From Paenibacillus sp. LHD-38 (GTDB lineage Bacteria > Bacillota > Bacilli > Paenibacillales > Paenibacillaceae): a DNA stretch of 64,000 nucleotides. The stretch spans positions 1 to 64,000 of the forward strand of contig NZ_JAVIFU010000007.1 of NCBI RefSeq assembly GCF_031157315.1. Reading direction: 5' to 3'. The notes below the pieces were generated by a model, which was not told the DNA's origin, searched no databases, and saw only the letters and a list, made by a program, of their open reading frames with translations. Positions 54,124-63,338 of this stretch are shown here, piece by piece. The translations under genes and the position numbers were made by a program. Position 1 is the first letter of the stretch. Each line of letters begins with the position of its first letter.

Positions 54124-55878
54124 TTGATCAAAGCCTATCGGAATTTGAGTATAAAGCTGAAAATATTTTTTATCATTGCGTTAATTATGGTCCTAATCAT
54201 AACGCTTGCGTTCAGCTCGCTCTATTACGCTTATTCGATTTACGATAAGCAGCTGTATGATAAATCGCACAGACTATTGAATTTATCGTCATCTTCGATT
54301 GATATGGAGCTTAAGAAACTGGAATCGATGTCATTAAGCATCATTTCGGACACGGTCATTCAACAAAGCTTAAAGGAACTGCTCGTTGACGACTCGGAAT
54401 ATTCCGGTTATATCATCCGCAAAAGAATAACCGATCGTCTATGGGCGCATATTAGCACGTCCGAGAGATATGTGCAGTCGGTTCATTTGGTCGATACGAA
54501 GGAAAGGGTAAGCAAATACGGCGGTTCTGTAGAGCTAGTGGGCGAGAAGTATAAGCGTATAAGTGAAATGGCGGCGGCCGGAAAAGGATCCGCGAGCTGG
54601 TTGTATCCGGATCGTTCCGATCCGATGCTGATTCTCGTAAGGCAAGTGCGAACTTACGAGCCTCTGACGCTTGAGCCGATCGGTTTCCTCATATTGCGTA
54701 TTAATATTGAACGGATCGTTGAGGATTACGCGGGCATTGCTTCAGAGAACAGTGATGTGATAGTGAAGTCCGGACAAAGTGTCGTCTATCCATTCCGCAA
54801 TCTTTCGCCTGAAATTGCTCAAACCGCGCAGCCCTTAAATCAGGCTGACGGTTATGAGATTAAGGATTTGAACGGGGAAGCGGTATTTTTGTCCCAGAAA
54901 AAATCATCGTATACGGGCTGGACGTATTACAATGTTGTTCCTTACAATCATATTTTCGAAAAAATCGTTTGGCTTAAAAATACGTTGATTATTGTGTTTA
55001 CGGCAACGGTTGTCATTGTAATCATAATCGGAATGCTATTCGCCCGAAGCTTAACGAAGCCGATTCGTTTGCTTATCACCCAGATGAAGGAAGTGCAATA
55101 CGGGGACCTGGATAATATGGGTGTCAGCTTGCACGGCGCAGTTATTCAGCAAATGGACGAGGTTGGACTGCTTCAGCGAACATTCCGGTTAATGATTGCC
55201 CGGATTAATACATTAATCAAAGAAAATTACGCGAATCAGCTCATTATTAAGGAAACCGAGTTTAAGGCGCTGCAAGCTCAGATCAATCCGCATTTTCTGT
55301 ACAATTCGCTTGATTCGATCCATTGGCTGGCGAAGAAAAACGATCAAGGACAAATATCAAGCATGGTCGTGTCGCTCGGATATTTGCTTCGTTCGTCGAT
55401 CAGCCTGAAACGTAACGTTATTACGATCGCGGAAGAGCTCGAAATCGTACAGCATTACATCACGATCCAAAAGTATCGTTTCCAGCATCGACTCGATTTC
55501 CACATGGACGTAGAAGAGCGCTATATGAACGTGCTGATCCCGAAGCTAACGCTTCAGCCTCTATTGGAAAACGCGATTCAATACGGACTCGAGCCGCAGA
55601 TCGAGCCTTGCACCATTCGCATTTACGCGCAGGAAAGCGGGGACCGGCTTGCCATTATCGTCGAGGATCAGGGTCCCGGCATGGATGAACAGTATTTGCG
55701 CAAAGTGCTTAGCGGCGAAGTTGAAACAAGAGGTTCGGGTATCGGTCTTAAGAATATTCAAGATCGGATGAGGCTCGCATTCGGAGAAAGCTACGGCATG
55801 CAGCTGGAAAGCACGGTGGGGAGCGGCACAAAAGTAATGGTTATGCTGCCGCTGACTCAGGAGGTACAAGCAGGATGA
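54124..55878 (+). CDS. Sensor histidine kinase, YesM family (third locus)
   Basis: Membrane sensor probably paired with the regulator at 48649. The start is TTG 54124 with AAGGAGG (54108-54114) upstream; the TTG at 54103 overlaps that site and is too early. The 584 residues have a transmembrane helix (about 14-38), an extracellular sensor to about 280, a second helix (about 287-310), HAMP (SLTKPIRLLITQMKEVQYGD), the phospho-acceptor H390 in INPHFLYNSLD, and a HATPase with LLENAIQYG and DQGPGM. Its stop overlaps the start of a binding lipoprotein gene by 4 nt, so the two proteins may work as one sensing unit. Confidence 0.9.
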   Translation: MIKAYRNLSIKLKIFFIIALIMVLIITLAFSSLYYAYSIYDKQLYDKSHRLLNLSSSSIDMELKKLESMSLSIISDTVIQQSLKELLVDDSEYSGYIIRKRITDRLWAHISTSERYVQSVHLVDTKERVSKYGGSVELVGEKYKRISEMAAAGKGSASWLYPDRSDPMLILVRQVRTYEPLTLEPIGFLILRINIERIVEDYAGIASENSDVIVKSGQSVVYPFRNLSPEIAQTAQPLNQADGYEIKDLNGEAVFLSQKKSSYTGWTYYNVVPYNHIFEKIVWLKNTLIIVFTATVVIVIIIGMLFARSLTKPIRLLITQMKEVQYGDLDNMGVSLHGAVIQQMDEVGLLQRTFRLMIARINTLIKENYANQLIIKETEFKALQAQINPHFLYNSLDSIHWLAKKNDQGQISSMVVSLGYLLRSSISLKRNVITIAEELEIVQHYITIQKYRFQHRLDFHMDVEERYMNVLIPKLTLQPLLENAIQYGLEPQIEPCTIRIYAQESGDRLAIIVEDQGPGMDEQYLRKVLSGEVETRGSGIGLKNIQDRMRLAFGESYGMQLESTVGSGTKVMVMLPLTQEVQAG

Positions 55879-57167
55879 GAGTGACGATACGGGTATGGAT
55901 GCTGCTAGGAATGGTTGCGATATTGTTCGGCTGCGGCAAGGCGGAGTCTCATGATCCAGTTCGTTCCGCTGAAGAGAAAATTACGCTTCGGGTGTTCTGG
56001 TGGGGCGGAGACTTTAGAAATAACGCGACGATTCAAGCGATCGAAATGTACGAAAAGCAAAATCCGAATGTGAACATTGAGTTCGAATATACTGGCTTTA
56101 ACGAATATTGGAAGAAGCTTGCTCCATATGCCGCAGGCAACGCGCTGCCTGACATCATGCAGATGGATGTTTCCTATTTGGCGCAATATGGAACTTTGGA
56201 TTTACTCGAGGACTTAACGCCTTATATTCAGAAGGGATTTATCGACGCAAGTCATATTAGCCACAACAATTTATCGGGAGGCAAGCTTGGCGATCGTTTA
56301 TTCGGCTTAAACTTGGGCGTCAACGCGCTGTACAGCGTCTATGATCCGGAAGTATTCAAGCTGCATGACATTGCGCCGCCGACCGAGGATTGGACATGGT
56401 CCGATTTTGAAGCGATGGGCGAGCAGTTGAAAGGCAAAGGTGTTTATGTCGGAACAGACCTTACGCCTGAGCAATATTTTGCCTACTACCTCAGACAGTA
56501 CGGACGCACGCTGTTTGCCGCTGACGGCACGAAGCTCGGGTATGAGGATGATGAGTTGTTTGTGGACTATTTTGGCCGGATGCAGAGAATGGCGAAGGAT
56601 CGTCTCATTTTCTCGCCGGATATATGGTATTCCGATGTTCGGTTATCGGATTCGGATCCGTTTTATACGGGAGGAGCGCTGCTTGGCTGGGGGTATTCCA
56701 ATCATTTTATTACGACGGTTGAGAAATACGGCAAACCGCTGCAGTTAGCGCCGATTCCCGGTCCGAACAGAAATCAAGGTATGTTTCTGAAACCGGGCAT
56801 GTTTTTTTCCGTAGCGAAAAACTCGAAGTATAAGGAAGAGGCGGCTAAGTTCATCAGCTTCTTCGTCAACGATCTGGAAGCGAATAAAGTAATGAAGGCG
56901 GAACGAGGCGTGCCTGTGTCAGCGAAGGTGAAAGACGATCTGAAGCCTTTCCTGGAACCGGAGCAGCTGCAAGTATTCGAATATGTGGAATGGGTGGAGC
57001 AGCACAGCAGCACGATCGATCCGCCGGATCCGGTCGGAACCGGGGAAGTGACGGCGGTGCTTCGCAATCTTTATGATTTGCTGCTGTTCGACAAAATAAC
57101 GCCGCAATCAGCGGCCGTGGAATTTAGATTGAAAGCGAACGCGATTTTAGCGCGAAATATGAAATAA
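55875..57167 (+). CDS. Solute-binding lipoprotein, SBP family 1, coupled to the kinase
   Basis: 430-residue lipoprotein with a signal peptide ending in ILFGC. The mature part starts with ITLRVFWWGGD, the usual first strand of SBP family 1 proteins, and keeps the WTWSDFEAMGEQL and GALLGWGYSNHF regions. It is of a different type from the 557-residue LplA-like protein of the same locus and has no permease genes beside it. The 4-nt overlap with the kinase gene suggests that it presents a sugar to the kinase, or that it offers an alternative ligand to the importer. The first is an inference from gene coupling only. Confidence 0.87.
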   Translation: MRVTIRVWMLLGMVAILFGCGKAESHDPVRSAEEKITLRVFWWGGDFRNNATIQAIEMYEKQNPNVNIEFEYTGFNEYWKKLAPYAAGNALPDIMQMDVSYLAQYGTLDLLEDLTPYIQKGFIDASHISHNNLSGGKLGDRLFGLNLGVNALYSVYDPEVFKLHDIAPPTEDWTWSDFEAMGEQLKGKGVYVGTDLTPEQYFAYYLRQYGRTLFAADGTKLGYEDDELFVDYFGRMQRMAKDRLIFSPDIWYSDVRLSDSDPFYTGGALLGWGYSNHFITTVEKYGKPLQLAPIPGPNRNQGMFLKPGMFFSVAKNSKYKEEAAKFISFFVNDLEANKVMKAERGVPVSAKVKDDLKPFLEPEQLQVFEYVEWVEQHSSTIDPPDPVGTGEVTAVLRNLYDLLLFDKITPQSAAVEFRLKANAILARNMK

Positions 57168-57179
57168 GGGGATAAAAAA

Positions 57180-58208
57180 ATGAACATTAACGCAAAAGCA
57201 AGCGATTTGAAGCAAGTCGTAGGACGCGTGGCGGAGTACACATTCGGCATGGACCTGACATGGGATTGGCCTGGCGGAGTCGCCTACTATGGCGTCGGCC
57301 GGGCGTTTGAGGTAACGGGTGAGCAAGCCTATTTGGACCGGATGGTTGCCTGGGTGGATGAATATATCGAAGCGGGACTTCCGGGATGGACGGTCAACAC
57401 ATGCGCGATGGGGCATATGCTGCTCACTTTATACGAGCATACGAAGGATGAGAGGTATGCCGAGCTTATTTTCAGCAAGATCGACTACCTGGAGAATAAT
57501 GCACTGCGTTTCAGTGACCGGGTGCTTCAGCATACGGTGTCGGCCAAAAACGATTTTCCGGAACAATGCTGGGCGGATACGCTGTTCATGGCGGCGTATT
57601 TCATGCTGCGCGCAGGCATCATGTTCGACAAAAAACAACTCGTGGAAGATGCCTTGCATCAATTTTTCTGGCATATCAACTATTTGCAGGACGAGAACGA
57701 CTCGCTATGGTATCACGGCTACAACCATATCAAGAAGGACCATATGTCCGGCATGTACTGGGCGCGCGCCAATGCTTGGGCGGCCTATACGATGTCCCGC
57801 GCGGCAAGGATATTACCGGAAGGTTATCTGTATCCTCCGATGATGCATATATGGAGTTCATTGCGCGATCAATTGGCCGCTATCAAGAAGTTACAGAAGG
57901 AAGATGGTCTTTGGGGCACCGTGCTCGATTACCCGGAAGCTTACGGCGAAGTGTCGGCCACGGCGGGCATCGCGGCGGCAATGGTTACCCAAGGCAATCC
58001 TCTGCACGGGAAGTATGTGAAGAAGGCGCTTGACGGCTTACTGACGAACATCGCGGACAACGGCCGCGTGCTGAACGTATCGGGCGGTACCGCGGTCATG
58101 AACGACATCGCCGGCTACCTCGGCATCGATAGGAAATGGGCCCAAGGTTGGGGGCAGGGGTTGGCGCTCGCGTTCTTGGCTTCTGTCATAGAGAATGAGA
58201 AATCCTGA
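57180..58208 (+). CDS. Unsaturated uronyl hydrolase, GH88/GH105 (YteR-like)
   Basis: Cytoplasmic (alpha/alpha)6 hydrolase of 342 residues, normal for GH105. It removes the unsaturated galacturonic acid left at the end of pectin fragments by lyases, typically from rhamnogalacturonan disaccharides. Visible motifs: WDWPGGVAYYGVGRAFEVTG, QCWADTLFMAAYFMLR (the Asp is the expected catalytic residue), WARANAWAAYTMSRA and the C-terminal AQGWGQGLALAFLA. No signal peptide. It lies 12 nt after the lipoprotein gene, apparently in the same transcript. This gene is the best clue that the third locus handles pectin. Confidence 0.88.
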   Translation: MNINAKASDLKQVVGRVAEYTFGMDLTWDWPGGVAYYGVGRAFEVTGEQAYLDRMVAWVDEYIEAGLPGWTVNTCAMGHMLLTLYEHTKDERYAELIFSKIDYLENNALRFSDRVLQHTVSAKNDFPEQCWADTLFMAAYFMLRAGIMFDKKQLVEDALHQFFWHINYLQDENDSLWYHGYNHIKKDHMSGMYWARANAWAAYTMSRAARILPEGYLYPPMMHIWSSLRDQLAAIKKLQKEDGLWGTVLDYPEAYGEVSATAGIAAAMVTQGNPLHGKYVKKALDGLLTNIADNGRVLNVSGGTAVMNDIAGYLGIDRKWAQGWGQGLALAFLASVIENEKS

Positions 58209-58262
58209 TTTCGGAAACAAAGTGAATTGAAACGAGGTACCACATTTAAGGGAGGCTAAACC

Positions 58263-58922
58263 ATGTTGTTGGAACCAAAATCGAAATTGGTCATGATCGG
58301 CGACTCCATTACGGATTGCGATCGGGCTAGGCCTTACGGGGAAGGGCTCTTCGGGGCTATCGGCAAAGGCTATGTTTCGCTTGTGGATGCGCTGCTGACG
58401 GCAGCATATCCGGAGTGCGGAATTAGGGTTGTGAACATGGGAACAAGCGGCAATACGGTTCGTGATCTGAAGGAGCGCTGGCAGACGGACGTGCTGGATC
58501 TGAAGCCGGACTGGCTGTCGATCATGATCGGCATTAACGATGTCTGGCGGCAATATGATCTGCCGGCCCAGACCGAGCAGCATGTCTATATCGACGAATA
58601 TGAAGAAACGCTGGAGGCGCTTGTAAAGCGTACGAGGCCGCAGCTGCAAGGGCTTGTATTAATGACACCGTTCTATATCGAGCCGAATGAGGCAGATCCA
58701 ATGCGCAGGACGATGGATCAGTACGGCGAGGTCGTAAAGAAGTTGGCGTTCAAGAATGATGCTCGGTTTGTCGATACCCAGGCAGCATTTAATCAGGTTC
58801 TAGCCCATATTTATCCGGGCACGCTCGCCTGGGACCGCGTACACCCGAACATGGGCGGACATGCGGTAATCGCTCGAGCTTTTCTGCAAGCGATCGGATA
58901 CGACTATAAATGCGGTTTATAA
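58263..58922 (+). CDS. SGNH/GDSL-family esterase
   Basis: 219-residue serine esterase. The four SGNH blocks are present: GDSIT with the catalytic Ser, the oxyanion Gly in NMGTSGNT, GIND with the Asn, and DRVHPN with the Asp and His. Enzymes of this kind remove acetyl groups from rhamnogalacturonan or xylan. It ends the transcript with the GH105 gene (54 nt upstream, AGGGAGG as ribosome binding site), so deacetylation of imported pectin oligosaccharides is a reasonable inference. A terminator follows. Confidence 0.87.
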   Translation: MLLEPKSKLVMIGDSITDCDRARPYGEGLFGAIGKGYVSLVDALLTAAYPECGIRVVNMGTSGNTVRDLKERWQTDVLDLKPDWLSIMIGINDVWRQYDLPAQTEQHVYIDEYEETLEALVKRTRPQLQGLVLMTPFYIEPNEADPMRRTMDQYGEVVKKLAFKNDARFVDTQAAFNQVLAHIYPGTLAWDRVHPNMGGHAVIARAFLQAIGYDYKCGL

Positions 58923-58954
58923 TACGCTTTATTGTTTATGGAAAAAACAATTAG

Positions 58955-58982
58955 AAAACCCTTGCGGCGCAAGGGTTTTTTT
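58955..58982 (+). terminator. Strong intrinsic terminator of the third locus
   Basis: AAAACCCTTGC (58955-58965) pairs with GCAAGGGTTTT (58969-58979) around GGC, followed by a T tract. The 200 nt before the next gene hold only its probable promoter. Confidence 0.9.
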
Positions 58983-59183
58983 GTGCTTGAATTTTCTACC
59001 ATTTGACTCATTTAAGAACTGCAAGGATGTTGTTGACGAATTGTTGATGGGAATTACATTGTCCATTCATGTCTGAATCTGTATTTCTTCCGCAAAGTAG
59101 CGGTATTTTTACGCAATATCAAGACACAATCCTAAGGTTGTTCTTGTTACGATAAAAGCAACAAATTAATTGGAGGTTGTGAG

Positions 59184-60338
59184 ATGCTGAAGGTTGCTAT
59201 TATCGGCGCAGGGGCAATTTCTACCGCGCATATCGAGTCGTACTTAAAGTTTCCAGGCCGTTGTAAGATCGTGGCAATTAGCGACAGTTATGAAGAAAAA
59301 GCATGGGCCCAAATCGAGAAGTTCGGACTTGAGGCTAAAGGTTATAAGGATTATCAAGATTTATTGGCGGAAGATATCGATCTCGTTTCAATCTGCACAC
59401 CTCCTTATACACATGCTTCTCTGACAGTTGAATTTTTGCAAGCGAATAAGCATGTACTCGTAGAAAAACCGATGGCTTCCTCCTTGGAGGAATGCGATTT
59501 AATGAATGATGCTGCCCGCAGAACCAGGAAACTGTTGTCGGTCATTGCGCAGAACCGTTTCAGAGCACCTATGATGAAATTGAAATCAGTTCTCGACAGC
59601 AAGCTGATGGGAGAAATCGTACATGTTCAAGTAGACTCCTTCTGGTGGCGGGGGCATTGCTATTATGATTTGTGGTGGAGAGGCACGTGGGAAAAAGAGG
59701 GCGGAGGGCCGACACTAAATCATGCGGTGCATCATATCGACGCGATGCTGTGGATGACAGGCAGACCAAATCAAGTACAGGCTTTCATGAGTAACGTATC
59801 TCATGACAATGCAGAAGTGGAGGATCTGTCTATCAGCATGCTAAAGTTCGATAACGGGGCATTGGGTCAAATTACGAGTTCCGTCGTCCACCATGGTGAA
59901 GAACAGCAGTTAATATTCCAAGGGGCCAAAGCTAGAGTTTCTGTCCCATGGAAAGTAACAGCATCGACGTCGCGCTCGAATGGATTCCCCGAGACCGATA
60001 CTGATTTGGAGAAGCAGCTCCATGACTATTATGAGAGTTTGCCTGAAGTCGTGCACGAAGGGCATGCCGGACAAATTGACGATGTTCTTACAGCTATTGA
60101 AAAGCAAACAGCTCCGTTGATTGATGGAATTAGTGGTAGACAGACTTTAGAGATGATAACAGCTATCTATAAATCGGCAAGCACAGGTCAACTTGTTCAA
60201 CTGCCGTTACAACCAGAAGATGCCTTTTATTCAAGAGAAGGCATGCAGGCTAATGCAACTCATTTCTTTGAAAAAAGTAAATCTATTGAAAACTTTCAAG
60301 CGATTTCGATAACGACCGGTAGCGACTACAAAGCATAG
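59184..60338 (+). CDS. Gfo/Idh/MocA-family oxidoreductase
   Basis: NAD(P)-dependent dehydrogenase of 384 residues acting on a sugar, inositol or related polyol. The N-terminal Rossmann fold has VAIIGAGAISTAHIESY, and the conserved EKP motif occurs in HVLVEKPMASS. The second half is the usual alpha/beta domain with GGGPTLNHAVHHID. TTGGAGG precedes the ATG. Two remnants of other family members (60359-60475 and 61895-62391) and a sugar isomerase lie nearby, suggesting that a larger sugar-oxidation cluster has decayed here. Confidence 0.9.
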   Translation: MLKVAIIGAGAISTAHIESYLKFPGRCKIVAISDSYEEKAWAQIEKFGLEAKGYKDYQDLLAEDIDLVSICTPPYTHASLTVEFLQANKHVLVEKPMASSLEECDLMNDAARRTRKLLSVIAQNRFRAPMMKLKSVLDSKLMGEIVHVQVDSFWWRGHCYYDLWWRGTWEKEGGGPTLNHAVHHIDAMLWMTGRPNQVQAFMSNVSHDNAEVEDLSISMLKFDNGALGQITSSVVHHGEEQQLIFQGAKARVSVPWKVTASTSRSNGFPETDTDLEKQLHDYYESLPEVVHEGHAGQIDDVLTAIEKQTAPLIDGISGRQTLEMITAIYKSASTGQLVQLPLQPEDAFYSREGMQANATHFFEKSKSIENFQAISITTGSDYKA

Positions 60339-60358
60339 GAGAGAATAGAACCACCATA

Positions 60359-60475
60359 TTAGGAACGGATGGTTACATTGAATTGCGCACGGAGAACGCC
60401 ATGACCCAAGAGCATGCCTTCAAGGCGGCTGAGCTCAGCTTGATCGCGCAACGAGATGCGATTCGAATTATTTGA
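60359..60475 (+). pseudogene. C-terminal scrap of a second dehydrogenase
   Basis: Translates as LGTDGYIELRTENAM, then EHAFKAAELSL up to a TGA at 60473. GTDGYIEL is a common C-terminal motif of Gfo/Idh/MocA proteins. It has no start or N-terminal part and its end overlaps the convergent AraC-type gene. Confidence 0.45.
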
Positions 60476-61352
60476 CATGATCCTGCCATTGCCTTCGGTA
60501 TTGGTAAGGCGTCGATCCGAAATGTTTTTTGAATAACATGCAAAAGTGAGAACTGTTCGTAATGCCCACTTCCTCAGCAATTCGGGAAACGGCATAATCG
60601 CTCGATTGAAGAAGAATGACGGCTTGCTGCATTCGCTTAGCGTATAGATACTCCGATATCGTGCTGCCCGTGCAATCCTTAAATAAGTGTGACAAGTGAT
60701 AAGGTGAAAGATGCAAATCCTTGCTCAACTTCTCCAGGCGCAATGGTTGCTTGTAATGGCTCTCAAGCCACTCCATGATCTTCTCGGCTTGGTGCAATTG
60801 ACGTGATTGCTGCTCCATTGATGAATTCGAGCGCCGACTTTCGTAAAGAGGTCTGAAAGAACGGAAAAAAGCGATCAGGAATAGCGAGAACTCCTCGAGA
60901 TATTGATCCTTGGACAAACTCGCTATCGATTCTTGCAGGCTTAGCAGGATATTCGAGAGCCGCTCCATCTCCTTAGGTTCGTAGTATTGGGGAGACGGAG
61001 GCTTTCCTTTGTGAAATTGCTTGAAGAAAGCATGAAGAGCAGGCCAATTCTCAAAGAAAGCTTCATATAGTGAGGGTTCGTAATGAATGACGGAGCGCAC
61101 GAACGGCGTTTGCTCTCCGATTACGGTTTGAACATGATGCAATTGGAAGGGTTGGAACACGCAGATCATGCCTGGCTTGATCTCGTAGTTCCGCTGATTG
61201 ACGATCAGCGAGCCCTGGCCTTCATGGACCATCAGGATTTCGACGCCTAGATGGGCATGAAATACGCCTTGGTATTGTTCATCGTAGTTGCTTTTACGTT
61301 TATATGCAAAGTACAGAGGTACTTTACGAAGGTCGATTGGAATACGGGTCAC
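60468..61352 (-). CDS. AraC-family regulator with N-terminal cupin
   Basis: Transcription regulator with a sugar-sensing cupin-like domain (about 1-150; HAHLGVEILMVHEGQGSLIV and MICVFQPFQLHHV) and a C-terminal pair of AraC helix-turn-helix motifs (LSKDLHLSPYHLSHLFKDC and RIAEEVGITNSSHFCMLFKK). I take GTG 61352 as start because GGGAG lies 8 nt before it on the minus strand; ATG 61385 would add 11 residues but has no ribosome binding site. It is convergent with the dehydrogenase gene and probably controls it or the isomerase downstream of its promoter. Confidence 0.87.
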   Translation of the reverse strand: MTRIPIDLRKVPLYFAYKRKSNYDEQYQGVFHAHLGVEILMVHEGQGSLIVNQRNYEIKPGMICVFQPFQLHHVQTVIGEQTPFVRSVIHYEPSLYEAFFENWPALHAFFKQFHKGKPPSPQYYEPKEMERLSNILLSLQESIASLSKDQYLEEFSLFLIAFFRSFRPLYESRRSNSSMEQQSRQLHQAEKIMEWLESHYKQPLRLEKLSKDLHLSPYHLSHLFKDCTGSTISEYLYAKRMQQAVILLQSSDYAVSRIAEEVGITNSSHFCMLFKKHFGSTPYQYRRQWQDHVK

Positions 61353-61756
61353 TCGGATATCTCCCTTGTACCACTTTTTTAGCATCTATCCATAGTTTAA
61401 TTGTATTATCCCGAAAAGCAAGATTTCTTTGCTTGGTATAAACATTATCTCATGCCGGAAACGGAGAAATATATCTTGATCAATCTAGTTATATGTTGCG
61501 ATGTCGGAACTCTCGGGGCGACAAGCCGGTCTTTAGCTCTATGATCCTAAGAACAAACGATTGTCTCCATATGGAAGCAACTTAATCAACAGCTATTGCC
61601 ATGCTTGGAGTTGTACGCCAACCTACTTCATTCGTAAATATTTCAGCTAAAAGGATTTTTCTTATCTATAATGATCTTAATGATAATGCCAAAAAATAGA
61701 TAAGAAATCTAGATGAAATGAAATAGAATGATGATTTTTTTGGCGTTATAATCTAA

Positions 61757-61797
61757 GAAAACTGTACGTTCCTTAACCAGGATCGTACAGTTTTCTT
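61757..61797 (+). terminator. Intrinsic terminator in a gene-poor stretch
   Basis: AAAACTGTACG pairs with CGTACAGTTTT around a loop with an inner CC/GG contact, followed by TTTTCTTATT. The stretch 61386-61894 otherwise contains no gene I can support, apart from the promoter of the AraC-family gene. Confidence 0.7.
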
Positions 61798-61894
61798 ATT
61801 CATTTGAGACGGCAAGGACGTTATCCGATATGGGCATTAAAAAGAGAATTACATCGCAGCGTCTATTTCCAAAGCTGGTCATTACCTTCCTCCT

Positions 61895-62391
61895 AGTTAT
61901 TCGGGATTCCGAATAGTATTGAAGCAGATGTTCAGATTCAACGGGAAAACGGGCTTGCTGCAGATTATTTCGATGTCACATTGCGGTATAATGATAATCT
62001 CAAGGTCATTCTCAAATCTTCCCGTTTTGTGCGGGAACCGGGTCCTTGATATATGCTGCACGGCTCGAAAGGTTCATTCACCAAATATGGGAGCGACCCT
62101 CAGGAGCCGGCACTGATTGCTGGTGGCACTCCTGATTCCGTGCGGAATTGGGGAAAAGAAGCAAAGGAGTTCTGGGGTAAGCTAAACGCTTCCATAGGCG
62201 GGCTTCATGTCGAGGGCAGAATCGAGACTCTTCCTGGCAATTATGCAGATTTCTATCGGAATGTAAATGAACATATTGCCGGTAATGAGGAGCTCGAGGT
62301 AAAGCCGGAAGAAGCAAGAACGGCGGTTTGGTTAATGGAATTGGCGTTAAAGATTCATAAAGAAGGCAGATCAATACCCGTTACATATTAG
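61895..62391 (+). pseudogene. C-terminal half of a Gfo/Idh/MocA oxidoreductase, with in-frame TGA
   Basis: The frame reads FGIPNSIEADVQIQREN, then YFDVTLRYNDNLKVIL and VREPGP, a TGA at 62047-62049, then YMLHGSKGSFTKYGSDPQE to the stop at 62391. Family members have PRY at the stop, so CGA has become TGA. The Rossmann half is missing. The part after the stop could be translated from ATG 62053 as 112 residues but would not make a dehydrogenase. It lies 16 nt before the isomerase gene with which it was probably once an operon. Confidence 0.75.
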
Positions 62392-62407
62392 CGAGAGGGA
62401 GATGAAT

Positions 62408-63232
62408 ATGTTTCCATTCAAAACGGCATTAAACGCTTCTACTTTATTCCCATTTCAATTGGATGTTGAACAGCAAATTCAGGTGGCAGCTGTGGCGGGT
62501 TACGAGGGCATTGAGTTATGGGTAGGCGATATTCAAAACTACATAAAAAAAGGGGGGACCACAGCGCAGCTGCGTTCGAAGATGAATGAATCCGGCATTC
62601 GGCTTGTAAATGCCATCGCCTTTTTTAAATGGGCGGATTCGGACGATGATATTCGGGCTCAGGGCTTCATGCAAGCCGAAGAGGAGATGCGCCTTCTTGC
62701 GGAGCTTGGCTGCGAGGCCGTCGCTGCTCCTCCATTCGGCAATGTGGAAGACGTAACGCTTGATCAATTTGCGTATTACTTCTCCAAGCTTTCTGATATG
62801 GGCCATAAAATCGGGGTTGAACCTTACTTGGAATTTTGGGGCAGGGCAAAGAAACTTTCAACCCTTTCAGAGGCCTATCAGATTTTGGCTAAAAGCGGAC
62901 TTAAAGATGCGAAACTTTTACTGGATCCTTTTCATATGTATACTGGCGGTAGCGATTTTGAATTATTGAAAGAGATAAACGGATCCCATATTGGAATATT
63001 CCATGTGAACGATTATCCTGAGAGTCCGTCCTCTGATGTCATTCAAGATAAGGAAAGAGTGTTTCCGGGGGAAGGCATAGCGCCCTCAGCTAGACTCGCA
63101 GAACTTTTATTTGACGCAGGTTACAGAGGTTTCTTGTCCTTGGAACTCTTCCAAGAGAACTATGGACAACGAGATGCATTAGAAGTAGCAGCGTATGGCC
63201 TGAAGAAAATGAAATCAGCATACAGCGTATGA
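62408..63232 (+). CDS. Sugar phosphate isomerase/epimerase (TIM barrel, AP-endonuclease 2 superfamily)
   Basis: 274-residue cytoplasmic TIM-barrel protein of the IolE/IolH/xylose isomerase-like group. Metal-site motifs are GVEPYLEFWG (Glu), LLLDPFHMY (Asp, His), GIFHVNDYP (His) and SLELF (Glu) near the C-terminus. ATG 62408 is preferred over 62402 because GAGAGGGAG lies too close to the latter. It follows the dehydrogenase remnant and probably took part in the same inositol- or keto-sugar pathway. Exact reaction unknown. Confidence 0.85.
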   Translation: MFPFKTALNASTLFPFQLDVEQQIQVAAVAGYEGIELWVGDIQNYIKKGGTTAQLRSKMNESGIRLVNAIAFFKWADSDDDIRAQGFMQAEEEMRLLAELGCEAVAAPPFGNVEDVTLDQFAYYFSKLSDMGHKIGVEPYLEFWGRAKKLSTLSEAYQILAKSGLKDAKLLLDPFHMYTGGSDFELLKEINGSHIGIFHVNDYPESPSSDVIQDKERVFPGEGIAPSARLAELLFDAGYRGFLSLELFQENYGQRDALEVAAYGLKKMKSAYSV

Positions 63233-63274
63233 TTGCTGACATTAAAAAATTATTTTGAGTAACGCTTGAACATC

Positions 63275-63325
63275 AAAAAAGAACCCCTCCAATCGGCGAG
63301 CCTACGCCAATTGAAGGAGTTCTTT
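63275..63325. terminator. Bidirectional terminator between convergent genes
   Basis: AAAAAGAAC (63276-63284) pairs with GTTCTTTTT, and GGCG with CGCC in the centre; the middle of the stem is imperfect. It has A and T tracts on opposite sides and sits between the isomerase gene and the minus-strand discoidin gene. Confidence 0.7.
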
Positions 63326-63338
63326 TTGTGCTTAGGAT

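Noticed and set aside
61386..61894. Possible insertion-sequence remnant
   Set aside because: Short translated pieces in this gap looked protein-like but matched no transposase motif, and no terminal inverted repeats were found.
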